A DNA stretch of 64,000 nt from Scolanthus callimorphus (GCA_033964015.1 CM066916.1:13432501-13496500); one strand, 5' to 3'. Counted from the stretch's first letter, positions 11,454 through 20,519 are shown. Notes: a model not told the origin generated them from the sequence alone. Translations and numbers: made by a program.

Positions 11454-11723
11454 CAGACAATCTTGGACAAATTGTTGGCAAAATTTTGAGTTTTGTGCAG
11501 AAATCAGTGGGTATGCTGAAATACATACGGATAATGCCAATTCTCGCTCCCCCCCTCCCCCAAATCAATGTTGAGGAACTTCTAGATCATCTGTCTACGG
11601 ACCCAAGCAACATTGACTATAGGGGGGGTGGGGGAGGGGTACAAATCACGCATGGACAGGAGTGAAACGTCATTTCGGTCATTTTTGGGGAAATTGCCAA
11701 GACATTTTGTCCAAGATTGTCTG
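11454..11723. repeat. 270-bp foldback between the two composite units
   Basis: CAGACAATCTTGGACAAA (11454-11471) and its exact reverse complement (11706-11723) enclose a C-rich run (about 11550-11562) and a matching G-rich run (about 11622-11640), so most of the segment can fold back. The outer CAGAC and GTCTG coincide with the end of unit 1 and the start of unit 2. No coding content. Confidence 0.75.
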
Positions 11724-11908
11724 AATAGAGTTCGTAGGATACCGGAGAAATGTGTATGGCCCAGTAAGATCTTTTATATGAAAACATTACTTGAGCGCGA
11801 GAGGTGTGACGCCATAGCATTCTACTGCTTAATGGGACGAATTAGGTTCTAATTGGGGCGTCGTCACTGTTACGTGGATTACAGAAGTAAGAATTTTTGT
11901 AACCAGAT

Positions 11909-12981
11909 ATGGTGTTTCGCCGCGAAATCCAAGGCGGAATTAAGGCGTATATCCTTTACAGGATAAGAGATGCATGCCATAAGCCTATAGATGTTGCAAG
12001 AGATACCGGAGTCTCGTTACGAAGCGTTTATAGAATAAGAAAAGAGGGAGTTCGGGCTTTAAGAAAAAAGAATCGGAAGCCGAGCTCTGGGCGTCCAAGA
12101 AAGATAACTGCCAAATCAGAGAGGGTACTTATACGACAGTTTAATCTTTTGCGTCACGAGAATCCCAACATATGTTCTGGAAGCCTATTCGAGGCATGTG
12201 GTCTTGATTTACGCGAAGTAAGTAACAGAACTGTACGCAGAAGACTACACGATCACGGTTACGAGTATCTGCAAAGTAGGAAAAAGGGGGTATAGAAGAA
12301 CGCTTGCAGTTTGCCAAGGATGTGAAAAAAAACACACAAAACGACTTCTGGACTTCAGAGATAAACTTTTATTTGGACGGTGTCGGGTTCTATTACAAGA
12401 GAAATCCAGCTGGACAAGCTAGAGCACCACAGGGGCGGATATGGAGAAAAAATCTGAGGGTTTAGCGCTGGGATGTACGGCTAAGGGAAAGAAGGAGGGG
12501 TCGGGAGGGAAAACGTGTAAGTTTTTGTTAGCATCAGTTTCGGAAAAGGGGTAATAGCATGCGACCCTTACGAAAAACTTAACGGGGATTTCTTCAGAAG
12601 TTATGTTATGAAACATTTTCGCGGACTGTTCAAAAAAGCACAGAAGGCCCCCTCCAAACTTTGGCTACAGGATGGCGATCCGAGTCAAAATTCGGCTGCT
12701 GCTAAAGGGGCATTGAGAAAAGTTAAAGCAGAACTGTTCCCAATACCGCCAAGAAGCCCCGATCTCAATCCTATAGAGAACGTTTTCATCTGGTTAGGAA
12801 AGAACTTAACAAACAGGCACTGACTCGCAAAATTAAGAGGGAGAGTTACAAGGAGTTTCAAAATCGCGTAAGGGAAACAATTCTAGCATTTCCAGTAAAC
12901 ATCATCGATAATATTATTGGATCGATGGATAAGCGGATAGACTTGATTATAAAAAGCAAAGGCAACCGAATAAAATACTAA
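11909..12981 (+). pseudogene. IS630/Tc1-like DDE transposase, copy 2
   Basis: Starts with the same MVFRREIQGG as copy 1 and keeps the 38 bp that copy 1 lost, giving an open frame to 12295 (128 codons). The frame then shifts at the same GGGGG run as copy 1. The catalytic part continues with GVGFYYKRNP, LWLQDGDPSQNS (near 12660) and PRSPDLNPIEN (near 12755), ending at TAA 12979-12981. Further one-base differences from copy 1 lie in T runs near 12522 and 12785. If all homopolymer changes are errors this would be a roughly 350-residue transposase. If not, it is a dead copy. Confidence 0.85.
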
Positions 12982-13151
12982 GCAAATAACAATTCCTTTT
13001 GTTGCATGCCAAATCGTCAGATGTTTCCCGCCAAAATAATTCCGCTACTTCCGGTCTTTTCTCTGTCTACTTCCGGTTTGTAAACCGTTGACATACGAAA
13101 CGATTTTTAACATCTTGTAATTATGTTTTTTTGGAGTTTGTTAACTTGGAG
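12982..13151. promoter_or_regulatory. Left part of the unit 2 intergenic region
   Basis: Carries the first GTAAACCGTT motif (13080-13089) and ends TTAACTTGGAG, exactly where DIRS begins. The rest of the intergenic region, with the other three motifs, resumes at 18131. Confidence 0.6.
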
Positions 13152-13330
13152 AAATTATATTTCCCCGGAGGGTAGGTACTTACCTGACGGGGAGATGTAG
13201 TTCTTCGAACTCCTTCGGAGACTGATACGAGCAATACATATGCAGATCGCGGCCGCGCGCGGTCTGGGTACCACATTACAAAAAAAAAAAAAAACCTACA
13301 GGCGTTCCTGACTTCCTCTGAGAGAGTGGC
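13152..13330. repeat. DIRS 3' inverted terminal repeat
   Basis: The inner part, from ACATATGCAGATCGCGG through the A tract to GGCGTTCCTGACTTCCTC, is the reverse complement of about 18014-18098. The outer 85 bases diverge partly from the 5' repeat but are exactly complementary to 13402-13486. A NotI-like GCGGCCGC and a 14-A run are present. Confidence 0.85.
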
Positions 13331-13401
13331 GCTGCCATTTATAAACGAATGTCAGTAACCTCGGGAGGGGAGGAAAATGCAGCATTCCGGATGGGGAACT
13401 G

Positions 13402-13530
13402 TATTGCTCGTATCAGTCTCCGAAGGAGTTCGAAGAACTACATCTCCCCGTCAGGTAAGTACCTACCCTCCGGGGAAATATAATTTCTTCTTCACTCCTT
13501 CTCCGACTGATACTCACAATACATATGCAG
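13402..13530. repeat. DIRS internal complementary region (circle-junction template)
   Basis: 13402-13486 is the reverse complement of the outer end of the 3' repeat. It is directly followed by 13487-13530, the reverse complement of the outer end of the 5' repeat (18087-18130). The two element ends are thus joined head to tail in complement, as needed to template the circular intermediate in the accepted DIRS replication model. The junction lies between ...TATAATTT and CTTCTTCAC... Confidence 0.9.
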
Positions 13531-13862
13531 TCTTCGAAGAGTTACTGACTTGAGTACACAATAATAAACTGTAAACATGTGTTTACTAGTGAATGTAAAC
13601 TGCAATATAAAATGTATACATCCTATAGACCCTACTCTAAGTAGTTGAGTTGAGTGGGAAATGAATCCAAGTACTAGAAACATGTAAACATGACATGCAA
13701 AGTAAATATCAAATTGAACTACAAATATTCCATTGTTTGGACTAAATGACCTAAATCCATGGAAATGACCCATTCATAGTAGGTCATATCAAACTATTAT
13801 CATAACATTAAACTTAAAGTTCTAAACAAATATCAAGATAGTTTCTCTGATATCAATAAGGT
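13531..13862. other. DIRS non-coding segment between recombinase and ICR
   Basis: AT-rich, with no recognised motif. The short frames here are not conserved protein. Confidence 0.5.
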
Positions 13863-14900
13863 TCAACCTGAGGCTGTATTCAGAACTGTTGTAGCAAAGT
13901 CTCCTCTGCTGGTGGGTTTGTGGTAAAACCTCTGAAATGTCACTGTCGACGACCAGTCAGCTGCCTCAAGAATGTTCTCCAGCGGCAACCCCGCATTGGC
14001 CGCTGATGTAGTAGAGGCACTACGGGTGGAGTGAGCTGTGAAATGGGTTTCAATCCTGCCAACCTTAGAGTCTTTCTAAGCCACCTGGAGATTGTCTGAC
14101 TTGTAATTGCCTTGTATGGTCTGACATATGAAATTAAAAGCTGAGAACCGGTTCTAACAGGTGCCGTTCTTTCTTGGAAAGCCTCCAAAGATTTGATTAC
14201 ACATATCCTTTGGTCTGTGTATGCTGGAAGATATATTGTTCGTGGGGGGTGACCCTGTCTTGAATTCTTAACATGTGAAGTTAACTTGAATTCCCAAGAG
14301 TTTGTCTTCTTAATGACAGAGTTCAGGTCCAATTTACAGAGCTCATGTGCACGAGCAGCCGATGTCAGAGCCAACAGGGTTGTGAGTTTCAATGTAAGCA
14401 GTTGTTTACTTAAGCTACTTAGTGGCTCAAGTGTAGAAAGATACACTAGCAGTGGTTTGACCTCCCATGTCGAACATAGGCGAGGAGTCGGGGGCTTCGT
14501 TCGAAAGACCCTTTCATAAAACGAGATACAATTGGGTGCTCACCCAGACTGGATTGTCCAATAGGGATGTGCGCTTGGGAGATAGCTGACTTATACACTG
14601 CAATTGTTCTATATTCCAGTCCCCCCTGTCCAGTCAAGCTGGCCAGGAAGGCAAGAACCTGATCCACTGGTGCCGAAAATGGACAAAGACCACGGGTAAG
14701 ACACCAATTTGACCAAGCCTTCCATGGCCCCTGGTACCTTTTCTGGGTTCCTTCAGACCATGATGCCAAAAGTATGTTAATTACCTCTGGTGTGAGACCT
14801 GCTGCCTCATAGGACCTCCTGATATCGGCCATACAGTTAGGCGGAGCGACCGCCACAGCGGGTGTAATGCTTGCAGGTCGAAGGGTAGAGTCAGTAGTGA
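13863..14900 (-). pseudogene. DIRS tyrosine recombinase (two frameshifts)
   Basis: The N-terminal core-binding domain (LTPEVINILLASWSEGTQKR, near 14800-14740) lies at the end of a frame open to 14446. At about 14515 the frame changes to one with LLALTSAARAHELCKLDL, holding the box I arginine. A second change near 14060 leads to HFTAHSTRSAS (H-x-x-R) and QRFYHKP with the nucleophilic tyrosine, ending at TGA 13863. All catalytic residues of the family are therefore present but spread over three frames. The recombinase integrates the circular DNA. Either two small indels have killed it or they are sequence errors. Confidence 0.85.
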
Positions 14901-16970
14901 TTTCCCCTGCGGAAGACGCCAGGGAGGGGCTGTTAACATTAACTGAATCTCTGGATACCAAGGTTGGCCGGACCAGTCCGGTGCAACCAGTAGGCATGTT
15001 GCTTGGTCCATCCAAACTTTCTGCAGGACTCTGGTTAACAGTGTTACTGGGGGGTGAATGAAACTCTTCCACTTGCTCCAGTCCTGTCGAAACGCGTCCA
15101 CCGCTACTGCCCCCGGGTCCGGGTGCCAAGACACGTAAGCTGGCACTTTGTGGTTGAGCCGGGATGCAAACAGATCTATTTCCGGAGTGTAGTATCTCTC
15201 TGTTATCTGCCTGAAAATCTGAGTGTTGAGGGTCCACTCCGTTCGAGAATTGAATTCCCTCGATGCTCGGTCTGCTTCGACATTCAGCACACCCTGTAGA
15301 TGGCGGGCTGTCACCCATGTTCCCTTGTTCAGTAGAAGAGACCAGATCTCCAGGGCGATTAGTGACAGAGTAGGTGACCGTGTCCCTCCCCTTCTGTTGA
15401 CATAGGACACTGCTGTAGTGTTGTCCATTTCGAGAAGTATATGGCGAGGGGTAGACTTCACTTGTCCCAGAAAGGACTGAAGAGCTAGTAAGGCTGCCTT
15501 GAGTTCTAGGCAGTTGATGTGCTGCTGGGCTTCCGATGTGCCCCATCGACCCCCTGTCACTGTCCCATTGCAAGTTGCTCCCCACCCCAGTAACGATGCA
15601 TCGGTCTGTATGACCAGGTCGAATGGGGGGGGGGGGGGGGGTGTTATCTCCTGTCTGTTGAATGTGTAGATGTTTGGTGCAAGCCACCACTCCAGGTCCT
15701 CCAGTGTCTGTCTCGATAATGTTATTCGTACTTTCTTTTTCCACCCTACTGTGTGGAATGTAAGTGCATGAAGGCGCTGTAGTGATCGATAATGTAGGGG
15801 GGCGGTCCAAACACCCGTCTGTGCTGCATGACTCATGCGGCCCAATAGGCTCGACAGCTCTCCTAATGTTGTTTCCTGTGACTTGACCATCTCTCGACAA
15901 GAGTTCACAATCGTCAGTATCTTTTCCTCGGGTAAGGATATTGTCATCCGGGACGTATCCAACATAGCCCCCAAAAACACAAGCTGATTTGTTGGGGCTG
16001 GCGAACACTTCTCTATCTTCACAACAAACCCTAGGTTCGATAACATGTCCAGTACTTGCTGGAATATCCTCACTAGTGTCTGTTCGTGCTCGTGTAGAAT
16101 CAGAATGTCGTCCAGGTAAATTACTGTCCGCAGTCCCTGAGAGCGGAGTCGTGCTACTACAGGGTGGAGCACTTTCGTGAAGACCCGGGGCGCAACCGAG
16201 ATTCCAAATGGGAGACACTGGAACTCGAGAACAGTTTCTTCGAACACAAAGCGAAGGTATTTCCTGGACTCCCTGTGAATGGGTATCGAGTAGTACGCAT
16301 CCTTCAGATCGAGCTTCATCATAAAGTCTCCGGGGTGTAGTAGGGAACGTACTGTATGGAGGCCCTCCATTTTGAATTTCTCTTTTGCAAGAAAACGATT
16401 CAGAGCCTTCAAGTTGATTACTGGGCGAAACTCTCCTGTCCCTTGGCCCTTCTCCACTAGGAATAGGGTTGATATGAACTGTTCTGGGTGGGGGTCCACT
16501 ACTTGGACTGCCCCTTTCTGCACAAGAGAGTGGATTGCTTCCACTAAACATTCCCGTGGTTGACCTTTGCGGGGTCTGGTCTCTCTGGCCCTCCACTGTC
16601 GTGGGGGTCTGGTAAAAGGGGTTTTGTATCCCTGAATCGTGTCCAAAATCCATTTGTCCGTAGTTAAGTCTCTCCATTTTCTGGTGAAATGTCTTAGCCG
16701 ACCTGCGTGATGGTCGGCATAGTCAGCTGTTGTTGGTGGATTTGGTGTTGGTAGACTGTCGGGATCCCGAGTTGGATTTACTGAACTTGTAACTTGGTCC
16801 TGCTTGTCGTTGTGAGTTGGCCGGGTATCTCCGTTTCGGGTCATACCGTCCCCTCTGTGGGGTGTCATTCCGAAAGGACTGGGGCTTTCGGAAGGGGCGC
16901 GTCTCCTTGGGTTTGTTGATGAGCTTGGTGTTGGATGCCCCATGGTCATGCTCAGACTTGATTTTTTCAT
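14781..16970 (-). CDS. DIRS reverse transcriptase/RNase H polyprotein
   Basis: Open frame of 729 codons. Reverse transcriptase motifs in order: FRPVINLKALN (about residue 180), KLDLKDAYYSIPI (about 217), LPFGISVAPRVF and VIYLDDILIL (catalytic YLDD, about 285). RNase H follows: VIQTDASLLGWG, CLELKAALLALQ, LEMDNTTAVSYV and LNVEADRASREF, giving the four acidic residues. The C-terminal part (PEIDLFASRLN, DAFRQDW, PDWSGQPWYP) is typical of DIRS pol, where an adenine-methyltransferase-like domain is often noted. A run of G around 15626-15642 encodes six prolines. It overlaps gag by about 250 bases in a different frame, and the recombinase frame overlaps its 3' end. This is the only intact core ORF of the element. 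Confidence 0.93.
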   Translation of the reverse strand: MKKSSLSMTMGHPTPSSSTNPRRRAPSESPSPFGMTPHRGDGMTRNGDTRPTHNDKQDQVTSSVNPTRDPDSLPTPNPPTTADYADHHAGRLRHFTRKWRDLTTDKWILDTIQGYKTPFTRPPRQWRARETRPRKGQPRECLVEAIHSLVQKGAVQVVDPHPEQFISTLFLVEKGQGTGEFRPVINLKALNRFLAKEKFKMEGLHTVRSLLHPGDFMMKLDLKDAYYSIPIHRESRKYLRFVFEETVLEFQCLPFGISVAPRVFTKVLHPVVARLRSQGLRTVIYLDDILILHEHEQTLVRIFQQVLDMLSNLGFVVKIEKCSPAPTNQLVFLGAMLDTSRMTISLPEEKILTIVNSCREMVKSQETTLGELSSLLGRMSHAAQTGVWTAPLHYRSLQRLHALTFHTVGWKKKVRITLSRQTLEDLEWWLAPNIYTFNRQEITPPPPPPFDLVIQTDASLLGWGATCNGTVTGGRWGTSEAQQHINCLELKAALLALQSFLGQVKSTPRHILLEMDNTTAVSYVNRRGGTRSPTLSLIALEIWSLLLNKGTWVTARHLQGVLNVEADRASREFNSRTEWTLNTQIFRQITERYYTPEIDLFASRLNHKVPAYVSWHPDPGAVAVDAFRQDWSKWKSFIHPPVTLLTRVLQKVWMDQATCLLVAPDWSGQPWYPEIQLMLTAPPWRLPQGKSLLTLPFDLQALHPLWRSLRLTVWPISGGPMRQQVSHQR

Positions 16971-17760
16971 GAAACTTGCTAGGAAACAAGTGTTTGTCAG
17001 TTGGGATTCCCTCTTTGAGGGTCCTCTTACCGATTTCGGTTAAATACTCTGAGAATCGACGTTGGCGCCAGTCATTCAATCTGGCATTTGCATTCCCTAG
17101 CATGACAAGTGCATCCTCCAACATTTCCTTGACGAGTTCTGGGTCAGGTCCCACTTCCTCATCTTCACCCTCACCCTCACCAAGGGATGTATCGAGGTGG
17201 GTAAGCGCTGCCAACAATGGCCTTGCTACAGTAATATATGCAGCTTGTTTCTCTGCTAGTCCATCATCAAACGCCAAGGCACTTTTGGTCTTGGCATATC
17301 CATGCCGCTTGCGCAGCTCCTCCTTCATGCCCGCTTCCATGACTGGTGCAGTCAGAAAGTTCTCTGTGTCTTTTACTGGTGGGTATGAGTCCATCACCTC
17401 CTTCCATTTCTCCTTGGACAGGGCTTTAGCGAAGGCCTTGGTTGTTAGCTCCAGTAGTTCAGCTGAAATCTGTGCTGATTTTTCCTCCTCGAAAAATCTA
17501 CTCCCTCTCGATGGAGATGGCTTATCCGTCTCTATGGAGGGTTTGGGGGTGGCAGTTGTTGCCCCATTAGCATCTCCAGCTTGTTGCTGACCCGCCGGGG
17601 TGTGTTAGTGGCGGTTAAACCGCTCGTGAACAGGTTGGCCATCACTGTAGGTAAGGATTTCGCAATAACCTTTTCTAAGGTCTTTTCTAAGGCCTGCTGG
17701 TCATGCGGTGCAGCTCCCGCCGATAGGATCGGGGCTGACTCGCTTACTTTGTCCTGGAAG
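16723..17760 (-). pseudogene. DIRS gag-like protein (one probable frameshift)
   Basis: A basic, hydrophilic protein lies upstream of RT, open from about 17600 to 16723. It includes ELLELTTKAFAKALSKEKW, AEKQAAYITVARPLLAALTH, an acidic stretch EGEGEDEEVG, and a tail rich in Arg, Asn and Ser. The first ATG in frame is 17397 (MMDSYPPVKD), but coding similarity clearly extends further 5'. Near 17600 the frame shifts to one running back to about 17760 (QALEKTLEKVIAKSLPTVM). There a TTTGTCTTCCAG looks like a splice acceptor, so a spliced leader exon is possible. It packages element RNA in related retroelements. Confidence 0.7.
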
Positions 17761-18013
17761 ACAAATAAGGAAGGCGGTCAATGACTCATGCCTTATGTTT
17801 GTGCGTGTATCGTCGAGACGATAGGTGCGGAAGGATCCGCTTTAATCTCTCTCAAAACGAGCCATCCTGTGCCTGAAAAGCAAGAAAAGGGTTAACAAAG
17901 ACTTTAACTTACTTCCTCTGTGGTCTGGTCCTCCATGTGGAAACTCTAGAGGAATAATTAATCTGAAAAACTGTGATACGAAAGTTGTGGTCGACCGAAT
18001 GCAAGCCACGAAA
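17761..18013. other. DIRS 5' leader
   Basis: Between gag and the 5' terminal repeat. A possible acceptor at its gag-proximal end was noted; nothing else is recognised. Confidence 0.5.
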
Positions 18014-18130
18014 GAAAGAGGAAGTCAGGAACGCCTGTAGGTTTTTTTTTTTGTAATGTGGTACCCAGACCGCGCGCGGCCGCGATCTGCATATGTATTG
18101 TGAGTATCAGTCGGAGAAGGAGTGAAGAAG
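18014..18130. repeat. DIRS 5' inverted terminal repeat
   Basis: Reverse complement of the core of 13152-13330, including the shared GCGCGCGGCCGCGATCTG segment and the T run. Its last 44 bases are also complementary to 13487-13530. Confidence 0.88.
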
Positions 18131-18447
18131 AACAATACACTGCTATGATGTCTACGATGCACTTGACTAATTACGGTTATTCTAAGCTTAACAACGATTT
18201 CCAACGGTTTACGCCTGATTTTGCAGGAAATTAATTTATGAGCATCAAATTTCATTTTAGTAATTTTGACACCGTAAACCGTTGAAAATGCTGGAAAACG
18301 TCTCAACAACTCGAATATTTTTCCACTAGTAGTGTAAGCTCACAAATGTAAACCGTCTATGTGAAAAATCTAAGTCAGGTTGCTATGTTCTCACGAGAAA
18401 TAAGGGAAACTTACTCTTTGAATATTTTCGGAGTCTATTGGTGTTAA
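18131..18447. promoter_or_regulatory. Right part of the unit 2 intergenic region with three iteron-like motifs
   Basis: Continues the sequence cut by DIRS. The reverse-complement motif is at 18203-18212, GTAAACCGTT at 18274-18283 and GTAAACCGTC at 18348-18357. The stem pair is 18202-18213 with 18273-18284. The Rep gene stops just beyond, so this is its 3' side. Confidence 0.5.
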
Positions 18448-19839
18448 TTAGGAACAGACTAGACTTGCGAAGCACCTACAACATGGGTTTACACGGCGCT
18501 GCCTCGCCTCCGAAATCTGCGCTCTAAAGTTGAACGTTCTCCACCTGACAGCCATCATTTCACTCTCTCGATCATCCACAACTCCGTTCTTAATAAATGT
18601 AAGTGGACGCTTGGTTGTTGCAAATATCGGAGTGTCGTCACTGAGCTGGATATCGTGACTAAAGTGTGTTTTCGGTGCTGGCAAATGAACTACATCTCCT
18701 TCCAATAAAAGCAGTAAATCGTGCCAGGGAATCATCTGGGCACTCCAGCGGAAATCATTTAGGAAAATGCACTCCTTATCCTGAACCCCTACCCAGGCAA
18801 AGCTGCCCGAGGCAGGGTTAGTAAAAGTGTTAAAAATCAGAGTAAGCGGTTTTAGGATAAAAGTCTTTGCACAGTTCGCTGGTCCAGTAATCATGATGTT
18901 CCTGTATTTACCGCGGCCTTTCAAAAGCAAATTCTTTATAGCTTCAGCAAAGCCATTCAATTCAATATCATTACTTTCAAGTACTTCCTTGGCGCAGTTA
19001 AACCAGTCCCTTTCGCTATCACACGTGCAATCCAATTGTTTTGCGTCTTGTAGTATTTCCATGCGCGTTTTTCTCGCTCGCTCCAGTTTTTCGCCCGCCC
19101 CTTTAATCTCCCAGGTTGTATCAATAATTTCTTCAACCGTCTTCCGTGACCTGCTAAGTATAAACTCCATGAGGTCTTCTTTTCCCTCAGACTTTTGTTT
19201 GTAAGCAAGTGCCTCCAATCCCGTCAAAGCTTTTATATTTTTACTCAACAGCACTTCTGATACTTGTAAGACAGAAAGTCGTTTTCTCTTGGTTTTCTTA
19301 CTAGACCCACTTTCTCCTTCCTTTTTATCAGAATTTTTAGCACGACCCCTTTTATTTCTGTTTTCTCTCACCTTTTTACTGGCCCTAGTAGTTCTCGGCT
19401 CATGAAAGTTCGTAAGATCAGGGTGTCCTTTGCTTTGTTCGTAGTCTAGATCAGTTTTAGTGACATAGCGCCAGGCACTATAGTAGTTACAGTAATCCCG
19501 ACTTGAATAATTTACCACTATTCCATACTTCTCCTTCAGATAATCTTTTGAACATTTCCAACGCCTGACTCCTTTCAGCTTTATGGAAACATGAAAATGA
19601 ATCCCTCCTTGCTTGTGTTCTTCTTCAGAGCAACACCATTGAATGACTTTGCCCCCGCCATGTTCGAACGACTCAACCAGCATGTTTGCAAAATCGCGTC
19701 GGTTTTTTACTTTATCTTTATCTACTTGGCTATATGTAACCAAATAAACAGATCTTATCTCGTCTGGAAGCAATCCAGGATTCTCACTACTAGCAGAAGA
19801 CTTTTCCGAATCAGAATCGTACTCGTGCAACAACTCCAT
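18448..19839 (-). CDS. HUH endonuclease/SF3 helicase Rep-like protein, copy 2 (intact)
   Basis: 463 codons from ATG 19839. An in-frame ATG at 19914 exists but its lead is out of frame in copy 1. N-terminal rolling-circle endonuclease: motif 1 YLVTYSQ (residues 32-38), motif 2 IHFHVSIK with the HUH pair (81-83), motif 3 YVTK with the presumed nicking tyrosine (125-128). A very basic linker (155-187, KKTKRKR) is NLS-like. C-terminal superfamily 3 helicase: Walker A GPANCAKT (319-326), Walker B ECIFLNDFRW (356-365), motif C ATTKRP (407-412), and an arginine-rich VDDRESEMMAVRW. This matches the architecture of CRESS-DNA-virus and plasmid Reps, which nick an origin and unwind DNA. The usual Walker A Gly before Lys is Ala here. 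It converges on a transposase and is copied with it. It could be an endogenised viral Rep or a transposon Rep. Confidence 0.85.
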   Translation of the reverse strand: MELLHEYDSDSEKSSASSENPGLLPDEIRSVYLVTYSQVDKDKVKNRRDFANMLVESFEHGGGKVIQWCCSEEEHKQGGIHFHVSIKLKGVRRWKCSKDYLKEKYGIVVNYSSRDYCNYYSAWRYVTKTDLDYEQSKGHPDLTNFHEPRTTRASKKVRENRNKRGRAKNSDKKEGESGSSKKTKRKRLSVLQVSEVLLSKNIKALTGLEALAYKQKSEGKEDLMEFILSRSRKTVEEIIDTTWEIKGAGEKLERARKTRMEILQDAKQLDCTCDSERDWFNCAKEVLESNDIELNGFAEAIKNLLLKGRGKYRNIMITGPANCAKTFILKPLTLIFNTFTNPASGSFAWVGVQDKECIFLNDFRWSAQMIPWHDLLLLLEGDVVHLPAPKTHFSHDIQLSDDTPIFATTKRPLTFIKNGVVDDRESEMMAVRWRTFNFRAQISEARQRRVNPCCRCFASLVCS

Positions 19840-20126
19840 GTTTACAAACTGGATTGCAGCGATAAACAAGGCGCGTCCAGTCAAGGGCAGTGTCCATAGG
19901 CACAGGCTTCCCAAACATGTGAATTTCGAAACAAAGCATGTCCCCGTTTTTAAGTTATGAAAGTCATCTTTTTCGAAATAAATAAGGCCTTCAATGCATT
20001 AAAAAACCTGCTTGAAAATAGGAAAACAAGTCTACTGTATTCAATATACAACAAAACAACAAGACACAACCGGTTCTCCTTAAATCATTTCGCTAAGAGA
20101 AAGGGGTGCACCTTTTGCCCCCAGAC

Positions 20127-20519
20127 TGTAGGTCATGCTTATCCAAAGCTCACCGAGACCCAGCGTATAAATCATGTCTTTTATTTTCACTTGCCAGTCT
20201 GTTTTATTATTTAGTTCTAGGCAGTCGAGAAACACGTGATCGATATGTTAAGCCACTTCTGGGCTCTTTGAGTTTGCCTTAGGAAATTAAACGCCCTGTA
20301 TTTGGCATCGACTGATAGCGTGTATCTTCCGAGCTCGGCCCTACTTGCATTATTCAGTTGCTTTCTTGCTTACTCTAAGTGCTAGTTTACAGAATTTTGT
20401 ACCATTTTTGGGGGAAAAATTGGCCTTTTTTCGTCTTATACCCTAAAAGATACCTGGAACCCGAATTTTAACCCCTAAAAGATACGACGAGCACCCCGCC
20501 CGACGAAATATGGGAGTCG
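20127..20519. other. Spacer after unit 2 with a fragment of the 55978 repeat family
   Basis: Mostly unassigned. About 20430-20519 matches one end of the hAT-like element at 55978-56356 (CCCTAAAAGATAC, ACGACGAGCACCCC, ATGGGAGTCGCCC). No gene seen. Confidence 0.5.

Larger units (their letters stand above)
8068..11458. mobile_element. Composite unit 1: DDE transposase + HUH/SF3 Rep
   Basis: This 3.39-kb segment starts TGTCTGAATAG and ends CCCCCAGAC, and is repeated almost base for base at 11718-20126 once the DIRS insertion there is removed. The shared segment covers the transposase, the convergent intergenic region, the Rep gene and about 290 bp upstream of Rep. The two genes have therefore been copied together. 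The ends offer only a 5-bp inverted match (GTCTG...CAGAC) and no clear target duplication, so the true mobile boundaries are inferred. Confidence 0.7.
13152..18130 (-). mobile_element. Full-length DIRS retrotransposon (4979 bp)
   Basis: The element shows every DIRS feature: inverted terminal repeats, an internal complementary region, a gag-like ORF, a reverse transcriptase/RNase H ORF and a tyrosine recombinase, all on the minus strand. Its ends are AAATTATATTTCCCC on the left and GGAGTGAAGAAG on the right. The flanks TTAACTTGGAG and AACAATACAC are contiguous in unit 1 (near 9450-9470), which proves the borders and shows that no target site was duplicated. DIRS elements integrate as circles by recombination, which fits. 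Confidence 0.93.
11718..20126. mobile_element. Composite unit 2: DDE transposase + Rep, interrupted by DIRS
   Basis: This is the second copy of the 8068-11458 unit. Excluding 13152-18130 it is about 3.43 kb and collinear with unit 1. Its ends are again TGTCTGAATAG and CCCCCAGAC. It lacks the 38-bp transposase deletion and carries an uninterrupted Rep gene, so it is the better-preserved copy. Confidence 0.7.

Noticed and set aside
14446..16677. 743-codon open frame as a separate protein
   Set aside because: Only its last roughly 150 codons resemble a known domain (recombinase N-terminus); the rest is out of frame over the RT and has no recognisable content.
16976..17590. 204-codon plus-strand frame opposite gag
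   Set aside because: Antisense to the gag coding region and Ser-rich in the way expected of a complementary frame; no domain.
18827..19204. 125-codon plus-strand frame inside Rep
   Set aside because: Antisense to the conserved helicase motifs; a shadow frame.
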